Source: Lunularia cruciata
Lineage: Eukaryota > Streptophyta > Marchantiopsida > Lunulariales > Lunulariaceae
Length of the DNA stretch: 64,000 bases
Direction of reading: 5' to 3'
NCBI GenBank assembly: GCA_948567375.1
Contig: OX419755.1
Location: 67,001-131,000, forward strand
Shown here: one piece after another, positions 1 to 10,323 of the stretch
How the letters are laid out: the number at the start of each line of letters is the position of its first letter
How positions within the stretch are numbered: position 1 is the first letter of the stretch
Translations under genes and position numbers: made by a program
The notes under the pieces: generated by a model
The model's database searches: none
Told to the model about the DNA's origin: nothing
What the model saw: the letters and a program-made list of their open reading frames with translations, nothing else

Positions 1-1140
1 TGTGATACCTTTGAGGGTCACCTTGAATTCTCTATGTAAAAAAAGGCAAACATGTCTTGAAACTTGCAAAAGAGACTTTAATAGGCAAGCCAATTGTCAT
101 TTGGCATGTTAGTGCTGACCTTCATATGTTTTGGCTCCTCCTTTGTGAGTGAAATTTCTAGGTTGTGAAAATTTTTTGTGACTTGAATGTGAAAAGGAAT
201 AGTCTTGGTAGACTACTTCGGGGGTTTCTCCAAGAAATAGCATTGGAACCTATCTTTAAGGATTTTGTGATGGACTTCTTATGCCTTCACAACTTGCCTT
301 GTGGGTTTGTTTGTATGATTTTCAATGTTGGTATATTTTTTGGTTGAAGATGGATCAAGTTGCAAGGGTGAAGAGTGGTCATTTATCATTTCAATAAGAA
401 TCTCATCCTTGAGCATAAAAGATATGATGTCTTTTGCTCATGGAATGAGTGTATTGTCATGAAGAGGTCCATCAAGATGAAGATATTCCTCATCAGTTTC
501 ATCATCTTGAAAATTGATGTCATCCTTGATGTAGTAATAGGAGGTACTCAAGGTCTCACAAGTATGCTCTTTTGTGTAAGGCAAAGAGAACTTGGGCAAG
601 TAGAAGTTAATGTTGTTAGAGTTAATATAGTCATTCTCTAAGTCTAGAGAGGTGTCGTCAAGGATCAAGGAAATGGGAATGTTAAAAATGCTTTAAAAAT
701 CTCAACAACCTTGGTTTAAAAATGGAGCTAAGGCCAGCAAGGGTGAAGGAATTTGTGAACTTGGGCATGGCAAGGCCACTCATCTTGTCCTTAGTTATGA
801 ATAGACAATTAGCAATGGCATCTATGAGTTCCTCATCAATGTTAATGTGAGAAACTTGGTTTTTCCTCCTGATCCAAGCTTGAAATAGGTTTGTTTGGGT
901 ACATCAAAAATATTGTGTGCTTTGATCTCCTTTCAAAAGTCAACTTTCCAATTTTCTATGAAACAATGATTAGCCACTACTAGCCATAGGACACCTAACA
1001 ATAGTGGGATTGTGCTAGCATAGGCATGTACATGATCAAGTAATCAACAAAAAAGATCTTCTTGCTGATGAGTGTAGTGAGCTTTGGTAACAATCCAAGG
1101 AGATGATGTCTTCTCCCATTTGCTATTCAGAAAACAATAA
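1..1140 (-). other. Decayed 3' part of element G; no gene readable
   Basis: This stretch lies downstream, on the minus strand, of the protease remnant of element G, so it should hold the linker and start of its pol region. I could not recognise reverse transcriptase motifs in any frame. A 76-codon minus-strand frame at 438-668 is rich in Asp, Asn and Ser, as retroelement linkers often are, but it has no signature motif. It is best treated as relic sequence cut by the window edge. Confidence 0.4.
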
Positions 1141-1340
1141 AAGTTTTTGTCATTCCCTTTAGTCCCAATGTTTCCATGAAACCCTTTGTCATGATATTTA
1201 TTAAAGACCCTAATGCAATGCTATAGTTTGGGATGACACTACCTTCAATTGTTATGGGAATATTGGGGTCATGAACCTTAGTGTACAACACCTAGTGATC
1301 TACTGACTCAATGTCTACAAAAGTAACGTGGGGTCTTTTT
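1141..1340 (-). pseudogene. Retroviral-type aspartic protease remnant (element G)
   Basis: Minus-strand translation gives a block ending in ALGSLINIMTKGFMETLGL. It matches the pattern around the catalytic loop of plant Ty3/gypsy proteases, normally D-G/S-G-S followed by xNIM and a hydrophobic helix ending in LGL. The catalytic Asp-Gly is replaced by Ala-Leu-Gly, and stop codons interrupt the frame upstream. The position, downstream of the gag zinc knuckle at 2048-2146 on the same strand, fits gag-protease order. Clearly dead; the family call rests on this one motif. Confidence 0.55.
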
Positions 1341-2047
1341 GTAGTCAAAATCCATAGGCATCCTTGATTTGGAGGGTGAAAGATGCCCACAATTGGAGTT
1401 GGTAGTAAATCTACAGAATCACATCCCTATGGTTGGACTTTTTTGATCAGCGGTTACTTGAAGCATACTACATGTTATTCCTTCAAGTGAAAGTTTTGAA
1501 GTTTCCTATGCTTTGTGGAGGACACTTTGTAGAGCTACCTAAAAGGAATTTTGGCTCTCATGAAGCATACTATTGTTCCTTTAGTAAAAAGTTTTGAAGT
1601 TTCCTATGCTTTGTAGAGGACATTTTGTAGAGATATTTGAAAGTAATTTTAGCTCTCATGTTAGCCAAATCAGTCATAATGTCATAATTTTGTATGAAAA
1701 AAAGTAGGTGGTTGCCTTGCTAACATATCTAACATAGAGACTGCTGTCATATACATCTCCAAAATGAGCTGAGTAATTTCCTCCCGCATGGTCTCTTTGT
1801 TAAAACTTCCAAAGTAGCTCTCAAAGCTGGAGTTACTAATCTGATAGGGCATGGCATACATGCAGGAACAAGTTGTAAGAAAGATGGTTGCCTCCACAAT
1901 TGCACTTTCATTGGTTAGGGTTGTTTCCATGGGAACAAAAGCTTCATCTACTATGATGATATTCACATTCCCATCAGGACCAGCATTGTTGTATTGCTCA
2001 TTCTATATAGGTGCTTGCTATGCTTGCATGATAAAGTTCCAGATATT

Positions 2048-2146
2048 TGGGCATTGTGCCATATTGTGTGTGCCTGTGTAGTATGCACAACGGGTAGGCC
2101 TATTAGGACATTGATTTGCATAGTAATTCTCACTACAAATATGACA
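2048..2146 (-). pseudogene. Gag nucleocapsid zinc-knuckle pair remnant (element G)
   Basis: Read on the minus strand in one frame, the segment gives CHICSENYYANQC followed by CAYYTGTHNMAQC. These are two adjacent retroviral CCHC knuckles, each with one metal ligand lost: His to Tyr in the first and the second Cys to Tyr in the other. Each is a single-base change of deamination type. It sits between the capsid remnant (2340-3492) and the protease remnant (1141-1340). Confidence 0.65.
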
Positions 2147-2339
2147 GCATATGTCAAGTCCATGCAATCCTTGCCCTCATCCATTTCCTTGTCCACCTTG
2201 GAAGGGTGGGTCCCATAAGTGTTAAGTGAACTTGTTATATTGTGGGATGAAAAAATGCACTTTTTCTTCTTGGGGCTCATGGCATCTTTGTAGTGTTTTG
2301 TAGTTTGCCATGACGTGCTGTTACCTTCCACAATGGACA

Positions 2340-3492
2340 TAAAAATTCAAAATATCCAAAGTAGCACATTATGCATTGGTGTGGCTTCATCTCATGCCTC
2401 ATCTCAAGAAATTCCTCCCCAAGTGGTTTTGTTCACTAGGTTCTATACGTCAGGCTATTGTGCTATAGTGAAGATTCATGAGGCATTCCAACTTTACTAT
2501 AATATCTTCCATCTTGGTGGTTGTTTCAGAAACAATGGTCGCTTCAAATTGATAATGCTAGTGGAGCTATAAGAGTAACCATGGGAGTTTCTATGGGCAA
2601 GTGATAATATATACAAGCACTGGTTGTTGTATCACATTTGGGCCAGTGCAACTCCTTGAGTTATCCCATAGAAATAAATTATAAATTATTGCAGGTCTTG
2701 ACAACTGTAATTATGAAAATGTATGGTTAAATTGATGTTTTATTATTGTATTTTATTTTTTGTCAATTATTTGAGTTAGTGATCTATTAGTTCATTGAAA
2801 ATAACTAATTAGAGCTATATAAATATCAAATTTAGAATCAAAACAAGTTATTGCAGAAATTTGTGCCAAAACTTCACCCTTTATGGGAAAATTGCTTGAC
2901 ACCAGGATGAAAAGAATAACGTCTGAATCTCCAAGTAGTAGCATAGGGATTATGGATAACACTTCCCTTGAATCTTGGGATGATGGAGCAAGGGTCCGGC
3001 AAGGCCATATCTTGCTCATTAGGTTGAGGTTAGTAGCAAGCTTCCTCAAAGGCTTGGGCTAGATTTGCAACTTTGTTGTAAATTAAGAATTTCTAGATAT
3101 CCTCAAGTATAAATCCTTAAACAAGTTGAGATTCATAGTAGGGTCTAGGGTTGAGGTTATCATTGATGCAATATATTGGAACCTTTGAATGAATGCTTAT
3201 ATGGTTTCATTGTATCCTTTGCATAGTCAGTTTATTTTGTCCATGAGTTGTTCTTGTTGTCTTGGCAGGATGTATTTTGTGTCACACTTTGTCATCCACA
3301 AAGTTTGTGCGATACAAACATTCTTGAACATTCATAGAAATGGCTCAAAATCTTCCTATTATGTGAACATTACTATACCAAGAGGTATGCAATTGTTTTT
3401 GCTCCCCAAGGTCAAAGCTATTGTAGTTGGGCTACAAGAAGTTTAGGAGTTGGGATTGGTGTTCTTGTTGAAAAGGCTTGAGTAGCTGCCAT
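2340..3492 (-). pseudogene. Retrotransposon gag (capsid) remnant of element G
   Basis: A minus-strand frame around 3090-3300 reads TKCDTKYILPRQQEQLMDKI and, after one stop, GYNETI and AFIQRFQYIASM. This is the usual capsid pattern of plant gag (a W/K..YLP segment, then Q-x-L-M-x-L, then a short F-x-x-R/F helix; retrotrans_gag type). An ATG at 3490-3492 lies 8 bases inside the LTR boundary at 3500 and begins MAATQAF. Several stops and frameshifts interrupt it. I infer a dead gag whose 5' LTR is D1 (3500-4232). Confidence 0.55.
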
Positions 3493-3499
3493 ATCTGAT

Positions 3500-4232
3500 T
3501 GTAATACTCCGAGGACAAGAGAAGAGAGAAAACACAGATTGCACACTCAAACATTCGATGCCCCAAAGGAGCACCTTCTCTTTATTATATAGACAAAGAG
3601 GATCTCCTCCAAGGAAGCTCCACCATAGGATTAGGGACACAGATAGGTGACCTGTCAGCAAGATCCACCCTTGGATTACTTACTTGGATGGGTGACATGT
3701 CTCGTCTAGGTCCTATCTGGTTGGTCAAACAAGCCTTTACTGGAGGGAATCTTTTAGGGAATCTTCTTGTAGGAATCTCAGAATCACGTGAGTAAGGTAC
3801 AGTTGGAAAGCTCTTGACGAGACAAAGAAGGGGGGAGGGAAGGCCAGCCTTTCCTCTATTGGGGGGGTTCCTACACATTTTTGAGGCCTAATTCATCTGT
3901 TTAGGCCTCCAAAATTGCTTTCAAAGATTTCAGGCATATTTCAGATCCTACTCTATTAGTAGAAGTCCCCTTTTGGTGATACCTCTTTTTGATCTGTTTA
4001 GTCCATCATGTGTAACATCCTTCCAGATGTTACCAAACCAATTCTCACCTTTAAATCATATGTATAGCTATTGGTTCTAAGGTTCTCAAGTCTATTTTGG
4101 TTTCTAACCTATTAGTAAAAGTACTCTTTTGGTGATACTTCTCTCTTATCTATTTTGATCATCATGTATAACATCATTCTAGATGTTACCAAACCAAATT
4201 TCACATCTAGATCATATGGCTAGCTCTTAGTA
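3500..4232 (-). mobile_element. LTR-like repeat D1, probable 5' LTR of element G
   Basis: The block begins TGTAATACTCC at its left edge, so read on the minus strand it ends GGAGTATTACA. A TATA-like box (TATATAATAAAG, 3580-3592) lies about 80 bases before that end, as expected for a promoter ahead of a short R-U5. A second copy of the first ~580 bases is at 19141-19716. Immediately downstream on the minus strand is the G gag start. A clear primer site is not visible; a degenerate ATCAGA remains. The far end is not defined by a clean TG. Confidence 0.55.
3946..4232. repeat. Two-copy tandem duplication inside D1 (~150-bp unit)
   Basis: The unit at 3946-4092 (CTATTAGTAGAAGT... to TAGCTATTGGTTCT) recurs in diverged form at 4100-4232. 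Shared words include GGTGATAC, ATCATGT, TAACATC and AGATGTTACCAAACCAA. The related copy D2 at 19141 has only one unit, so the duplication is specific to D1. Confidence 0.6.
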
Positions 4233-5010
4233 TTACATTGATGCCAAAGAAGAGGGGATCCAAAAGTACTTTTCATCAACATAAACATCACTTGAATTTG
4301 GGATTTTGCAAGGGTATTGGAGAACATGAGAGGTAATGCATCCCTTGGTTTGAAAACCAAAGTACATATGGAAATATGAGGCAATTCTTCCTCTTGATTA
4401 AAAAATGTCTCCCTAGTTGAGTTGGAAGGTAATGCTTTGTGGTGCCCACATTTTTGTTTTTTTCTTATTTTTGAAGAAGTGTACAAAAGAAGTTGAATTG
4501 CGCCTGTGTGGCACAAGAAGGCAAAGAAAGGTGTCCTCGGGTTGTTACCCAAGGTAAAAATGACTTTGTGTCAAAAGGTGAGGTACTCTGAATTGCCATG
4601 TCAGTATACAACCCGAAGTAAGGAGACTTTGGCTTGGGAGTGCTCAACCCAAGGCGAGGATAGTGTAACAACTTTCCTTCGGAGTCAGACAATCAAGAAG
4701 GTATTGCTCACTAAAACAGTGGTCATATGCGTGAGGGAAAATTGACAGTGACAAGAGCATGCAGGAGGTGTGATTTCTTGGTAGAAACTTGAAGTGAAGA
4801 AAGATGGAGAAGGCACGCCACTATAAGACTCAGGATAGAGATGAGAGGATGATGAGTAATTTTCCATCTCCGTTATAAAGTTGTCCTAAGGGAGATCGTG
4901 GAAAGGGAAGTTTAGTCAAAGACGCATTGGTGTGTTGAGAAGAAGTCAAGAGAGTTAGTTTGGGAATCAGTTGGAAGAATAGCTACCAACTCAGAGTAGA
5001 AGAGAGTAAG

Positions 5011-6843
5011 ATGGGAGGTGGGAAGAAGAACTTTGAATTCACAATGAGAAATCATGCAATTCGGAGGTTAGATGTGATCACGAGAATCAAAGTCTTGAGC
5101 AGGCTTCAAATCACATTCCTGGCATAGAATTGGAATATTAGTTTTCCAGGTTTCATGAATGAGATCATCAAGAGTAAGTGTCTTGATGGCCTCAAGGGAG
5201 AAGAGAAGAGAGGAAATCCGGCTTGATGGACAGAGTCAGATTGGAGATTAGTACTCGGAAGAGAGGCAGGCGCAAAGCATGATGCCATGTTCTTGGGGAA
5301 GGGAGAAGTAGCTGAAGAAACCCAAGAAGTGAGAGATGCCTTCTCTTTGAAGCGCATAATGAATTGCTACAAAGTGGAGAGCTATAAAGATCCTGTGATG
5401 GGAGGTATTATAACTGCACTAATAGGGATCTTGAAGCGGGAGAGAACAACCTATGTGATGAAACATCGAGCGGTGTTCTTCCACAAAATGTTTGCAGGAG
5501 AGCCAATAAATTGGGTGAAGTGTTTTCACCAATGTGCAAGACAGATGGTATAGAATTTGCAAGACAAGTCACCTTCACATTACATTGTGTTGTTTGCAGC
5601 CCATTTCTATCTTGGGCTGAACTTGCTCAATGCAGCAGAGAGACACAAGATGGTGTCACACTTCCATCCTGATTTGAGAAGAGATGTTGATGCGGAGGAG
5701 CAGCAGTACATCTTCCAAATCAAGAGCAACAACAAGTACTACACGCAGACAAATCAAAGCGTGCAGGTGAAGGTAAACACTCCAAAGTCAAAGAAGAGGA
5801 GTCAAGAGGTGAAGATTATATTGTAAGTGTTAGCAAGATTAGAAGAAGAGAACTCGGAATTGAAGAAGAGTGTAACCCAAGGTGAGGAGGAGAGGGAAGT
5901 ACTTCAAGTAGATGCAATAGTACAAAATCAAGTAATTGAGAACTTGAAGAAGGAAGTGGGGAGTAGAGAGAGAATAATAGAGTAGAATGACATAGCTAGA
6001 GAAAGACAAGTAGCGGAGAATGAGATCTTGAAACAACAATTTGCTGATTTGCAACTTGAGATTATTCATGCTATGGCAAGGGTAGCAGAGAAGGAGCAAG
6101 AGCTTGATAGGATGACGGAGAGTGTAGCTGAAAAGAAGCAACTCTAGCAAAGGGAGTTGACAATGAGATATAGAGAAGAAGAAAGATTGAGAGAGTTACT
6201 CCGTAATCTAGAGGAGAAGATTGTTCAGAAGGAGAAGGAGAAGGAGATAATAAAAGCCGAGTTTGAGGCAAAATTGGCAATGTACAAAGAAGATTTACTT
6301 GCAGATCAAGAACGTGAGAGAAGAATGAGACTGGAGCCATTGAAGGAGATTGTGACAAAGATGAACGTAATCTTGAGTACAAAAGCCAGCATGCAAATTG
6401 AAGAGACAAGATTGCATAAGTTGAAGTTGCTGGTGCAGGAGACAAGGAGGAGAAATGTGAAGGATAAAGACTTAAATGTTTTGCTTATCAATCTTAGAAC
6501 TAGTGTCGATAGGAAGATATTAGAAGTGGAAGATAATATCACAATTAGATTAGATTTAGTGAAGCTAGAGATAGATAAACTTTAGAAGGATGTGAGAGCA
6601 AAGCCCAAAGTAGATGACATAGGAGTGCAACTATCTTTGGAACTACCTTTGGAGGTATTAGAGAAAAGTGGGTCAGGAGATAAGGAGTTAGATAGATTAC
6701 CCACTAGTGTAATTGTAGATCAGAGTGAAGAAGTGTTTGAATTGGTAGAAGAATTAGTAGTTGTGAAACCCGAGGACAGAGTTGTGAGTGAAGTTACTTT
6801 GGGATTGGAAGCCAAGGAAGAGGTAGACATCAGATTGGAGTAG
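5011..6843 (+). pseudogene. LTR-embedded U3 ORF of family A, coiled-coil protein (A1 copy)
   Basis: One reading frame runs 610 codons from ATG 5011 to the stop at 6841-6843 without a frameshift, broken by about seven in-frame stops. Residues ~1-230 form a mixed, probably globular region with IRRLDVI, CYKVESYKDPV, FFHKMFAGEPINWVKCFHQ and HFYLGLNLLNAAERH. From ~270 a long Glu/Lys/Leu coiled coil follows, then an acidic Val/Glu-rich tail ending EEVDIRLE. I recognise no known family. It is not gag, protease, RT, integrase or chromodomain. Upstream codons back to about 4860 also match the other LTR, so the true start may be earlier. Homologous frames occur in four other LTRs of the window. Confidence 0.75.
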
Positions 6844-6960
6844 TAACCGATTTGAGATTTGAAGAGGCAAATATGAAGAGGTGGTTTGTCATTTTGGATT
6901 TGTAGGTTAGAAAAGTTGTTGAAGAACGGTAGAGTTGTTAGTAACTGTTGTTTGCTTCAC

Positions 6961-6968
6961 TATTTAAA
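6961..6968 (+). promoter_or_regulatory. TATA box of the family A LTR promoter
   Basis: TATTTAAA sits about 120 bases after the stop of the U3 ORF and 670 bases before the LTR end. The same TTCA(C/G)TATTTAA block occurs at the matching place in the other LTRs, for example reversed near 13414, 20822, 26926 and 42737. This conservation supports it as the LTR promoter and marks the U3/R boundary just downstream. Confidence 0.6.
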
Positions 6969-7644
6969 GGTGGCATTTGCAATCATATGTTGTTCAATGC
7001 TCATAATTCTGAGAATGGATAAAGCAAAGTGCTATGAAGAAGTGCTCATCATTTGAGCTTAATTCCAAGTATCAACTTTGTGTCTATGTTTGTGAGTGTT
7101 GGGAGAATTTTGAAGTGCAAGTCAGTGTGTTTGTTGGATGTTGGATTCCGCAACCTTGATCTTCATTTTGTGTGTTTGATCCTGAGTGAAGTGCAATTGG
7201 AGCAATGCCTTGATAGATCTAAGAAGAATTGTAGTGTTGGTAGTATTTTTCATTTGTGAGTGCAGCGCAAAGTTGATGTGAAACAATTTTGATCAAGGAA
7301 GTTATGCCTTCAATGGAGGGGTGGAACACAATTTTGAGGCAAAGTTTTTTTGCAGTGAAGTGCCATTTTTGGAAAGCCCGAATCATCACAATCAAGATTG
7401 TTTGGAAAGATTTGATGGAGTTGTGATTATGTGTGACAAATTGTTATGACAAGATTGCGAGTCAGTGCTTGTTTCTCTCTTTTGGGTGTAGTTGCTACTT
7501 AAGAGATTAAAGACAAAATCAAGAAGGACTACATTGTGACATTTGACTTTGTTTTCACCAATTCTGACCTGTATCTCTGCGGGAACAAACTTTACTTACC
7601 TAATTACCACAAAAAAGATATTTGCCGGGTTGTCACATGATTTT

Positions 7645-7662
7645 TGGCACCGCTATTGGGGA
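7645..7662 (+). promoter_or_regulatory. Primer-binding site, Asp-tRNA type
   Basis: TGGCACCGCTATTGGGGA begins seven bases after the LTR end. It is a decayed form of the plant site TGGCGCCGTTGCCGGGGA, complementary to the 3' end of tRNA-Asp and common in the Athila/Tat part of Ty3/gypsy. The short family A element has a better preserved version at 40392-40409 next to its own LTR. Confidence 0.75.
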
Positions 7663-8091
7663 TACAAAGCTCGGAAGTGGAAGAATACAAAGCCAATTTT
7701 GAACTAGGGTGTTAAAACAATATGAATGTTTGCATTAGAGAACAACAGGAAGAGAGTGTTCAAAGATGAATGTTGCAGCATGAAGAAGAATAATGCTTGA
7801 AGATATAATCCACTTTTGACGAGACCGAATGAGAGGCATTGGACTTTCAACTTCTTCACAAAGTGTTAGTAGCCCTATGATAACTTGACCAAAAGAAACA
7901 CAAAGGTGGTTGGCAATGCTTCTTCGCATCTCCATCTTCCAAGAATAAGAAAGACTTGAGCAGGCAGACATATTTGTTACGACCTTGTACACCGACTTCC
8001 CCTTAAGATGTAAAGGAAGTCACATTTCTAATGAACTTTGTTTGAGAAAAGACAGCACAAACACTAATGGAGAAGTGTGTCAACACCTTCT
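7663..8091 (+). other. Untranslated leader of family A element
   Basis: Sequence between the primer site and the first usable gag codon. No motif or repeat stands out, and no reading frame in the sense direction looks coding. Confidence 0.4.
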
Positions 8092-8573
8092 ATGCACAAT
8101 TCCTCGATTGTCTTAAAGGAATTCAAAGAACACTCCAAAGGTGTTGAGCTTGAGTCTTCCACTCAAGTTGAAGGTGACATACTCAGAGAAGAAATTTTTG
8201 AGGAAGATCCTATTATGAACTTGACTAATTGGAACCCCTGGGCTGGCAACACGGCATTGATACCAGCCAGCCCCTCGGTTCCGTCAAGTTCAAACTTACC
8301 ACAACCAATTCCACCAAGTCAAACAATGACTTTGTTACTTGTCACTCAATATGCCTATCAAATGTACAAGGGGACAGAACAAGACAAAGACCTCAATGAA
8401 TTCATCAAAGAATTTGAAGTCATCTCCTTTTCTAACAAGGAACATGACTTGGGGGATTGCCTGCAAATTTTCCCAAGTCTGTTTCAAAAGAAAGCTCAGT
8501 TGGTACACCCATGTGACCCAAAAGGGGTTTGTACCAACGGACTGGGCGGACTTGAGAAACAATTTCTTGGAAT
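8092..8573 (+). pseudogene. Gag N-terminal part of autonomous family A element
   Basis: A sense frame beginning near ATG 8092 (open from a GTG at 8077) has a Pro/Ser-rich stretch and then a capsid-like block: NEFIKEFEVI, then CLQIFPSLFQKKAQ. A frameshift near 8490 moves the capsid to another frame, which gives WADLRNNFLEL, the classic retrotransposon gag W-x-x-L-xxxF-L motif. It stops at 8573, exactly where the family B LTR begins. The rest of this capsid appears to continue at 51059 on the minus strand (VDFDTSVFEALNNLDRG), now separated by the inversion. Confidence 0.7.
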
Positions 8574-9266
8574 TGTGAGCCAGCTTGTCTCTCACTCAGG
8601 ATGAACCTCTGATGGCTATTATGGAAGCGCACCATGGACTAAGAAGGCAAGGAACCCCAACTCCATCATACTCTTCCAAGGCTAACACTCCAAGACTCAA
8701 GACATTGCTCACTAGAGAACTCAATGAGAGAGAGATAGTTGCAAATGAAAAGATGATGAGTACCTCCTCACCCCTTGTTTATATACTTGTGAAATAGTTA
8801 CGTACCAAAGTTACTAATTACCGTAGTAACTCAAGTTACTAGACTAAAAGTCAAGTAAAGTCAAAAAGTAGAAAGGAATATCCATTCACATAGGCATATT
8901 CCCCTAAGCATGTGGTCTTATCTTGACCCAACCACTAAGTCAAGGACTCATTCACATGGGCTATCCTTGGACTAAAGAAGAATCCAAAACAAAAAGGCTT
9001 GCGTGCCCAAGAGTTCTCAACTCTTTCCTCAAAGCCAACCACTTAGGAATAATACCAAGTCAATACATTGAAATCCAAAAATAGTGGTGCTCATCTTTTC
9101 TACTTCCTCTAAAGTAAAGTCCCCTCTATCTTAGCTATGACTAAATTTAGCTAACCATGACTAATATAGAACCATCATTTATCTCTATATAAATATTATC
9201 TCTTAAGTACTTGTAATACCAAGCTAAATATCACAATACCACACACATGCACAAATGGGTGTTACA
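8574..9266 (-). mobile_element. 3' LTR of family B element
   Basis: 693 bp, reading TGTAACACCC..GGCTCACA on the minus strand. It pairs with the 692-bp LTR at 51060-51751, and the two are alike almost base for base where I compared them. A polypurine tract and the integrase end precede it on the minus strand. The left flank GGAAT does not match the flank at 51055-51059, so no target duplication is visible. Confidence 0.9.
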
Positions 9267-9281
9267 TTTACCCCCAGACTA
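9267..9281 (-). promoter_or_regulatory. Polypurine tract of family B
   Basis: On the minus strand AGTCTGGGGGTAAA directly precedes the LTR start. The older B copy has TAGTTTGGGGGTAAT in the same position at 32484-32498. This is the expected plus-strand priming site. Confidence 0.75.
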
Positions 9282-9314
9282 AGTTTTCACTTTGTCTTCA
9301 AAGTGAAGGTCTCT

Positions 9315-10322
9315 CTACCTTCTATGGTACATCTTCAACTTATTATGGTTAATCTTATCAAAGTGTCTTCCTCCCAACTCCTTGAGATCATAGGTGTAAT
9401 TGCCCCACACCTTCTCCACTATGAAAGGTCCAAAGTACTTAGGCAAAAACTTCTTTTGCACTCTCTTGAATCAAATAGAATCAAACAACATTACCCAATC
9501 ACCTTCTTTAAGAGGCTCCACCTTCTTCTTGCCTTTTCTCTTGTCATAGCTCTCCTTTTGTTTCCTTTGGGCTTTCTCCACTCGAACCATAGCAACTGCT
9601 CTTGCCTCTTCCAACTCCATGAGTTGATCCTTCCTTGACTTCTCTGCATTACCCCCCTTGTGCTTTCTTCAATCTCCTATGAATGCTTTGGAAGGTAGGA
9701 AGATCAAAGTGAATAGGTAAGGTAGACTCAAAACCATATACCAATTGAAATGGAGAATATCCAGTGGAAGTCTTCATGGTTGTCCTATACTCCCACAAAA
9801 CTGCATGAATCCTTTTGTCCCAATGATGTTTAGCCCCCTCCATTTCTGCATCTTTGGCCAACATCATGCACAAGGTCTGATTGGTTCTCTCTGCCAAGCC
9901 ATTGGAATTTGGCTTATAGGATGTAGTTACTCTATGTGTGATAGAGAAATGTCGTAGCATGGCTATAGTAATGCTTCCTGTAAACTCTCCTCCTCTATCA
10001 GAAACCAACTCCAAAAGGCATCCAAACCTAGTGATAATGCGTTCATAAAGAAATCTACCCACTTCATCTTCATTCTTGTCCCTCAATGGTCTAGTCTCAA
10101 CCCACTTGGTAAGGTAATCAATAACTACCACAATGTACCGATTGTTCCTTGGGGTTCTATTGAGAGGACCTACAAAATCAATTCTCCACTTCTCAAAAGG
10201 TCCAAGCAATGGAATTGATCTAAGTGGTGGAGTGGATGTAGACTTTCTAGCAAAAGCTTGACAAACATGACAAGTTTTGCAATAATCAAGACAATCCTTG
10301 AAAATCCCTCTCCAATGGTAAC
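9315..10322 (-). pseudogene. Family B integrase, CC half of zinc domain to C-terminus
   Basis: Minus-strand translation starts abruptly with YHWRGIFKDCLDYC and CHVC, the CC half of the HHCC zinc-binding domain. The catalytic core follows with D (WRIDFVGPL, codon ending 10177), D (LVSDRGGEF) and E (NGLAERTNQT), the last two exactly 35 residues apart. The core is uninterrupted to 9649. One extra G in the G-run near 9655 shifts the frame; the C-terminal domain then continues (KYFGPFIVEKVWGNYTYDL) with one stop and ends at 9315-9317. The HH half of the zinc domain is at 57030-57060. Confidence 0.9.
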
Positions 10323-10323
10323 G
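10322..10323. other. Left breakpoint of inferred 46.8-kb inversion
   Basis: To the left is family B integrase read on the minus strand, starting at GTTACC. To the right is family C leader sequence starting GTTTGGAGGAG. The missing upstream part of B ends at 57096 and the missing upstream part of the C leader begins at 57097, so both ends have their complement at the same second site. Confidence 0.75.

Larger units (their letters stand above)
4438..7637 (+). mobile_element. 5' LTR of autonomous family A element (copy A1)
   Basis: The 3,200-bp unit starts TGTGGTGCCC and ends GGGTTGTCACA, the TG..CA ends found on every copy in the family. A primer-binding site follows directly (7645-7662), then a gag frame, which makes this a 5' LTR. 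It contains the U3 reading frame at 5011-6843, a TATA box at 6961 and about 0.65 kb of R-U5. Compared with the partner 3' LTR at 37333-45836 it lacks about 0.57 kb in the coiled-coil part of the ORF. The flanking 5 bases (TGCTT) do not match the other end of the element. Confidence 0.85.

Noticed and set aside
1-668. Short frames at 165-347, 375-641 and 438-668
   Set aside because: No motif, and codon use does not look coding; more likely relic retroelement sequence.
9255-9638. Plus-strand 127-codon frame
   Set aside because: Antisense of the family B integrase C-terminal domain (KYFGPFIVEKV).
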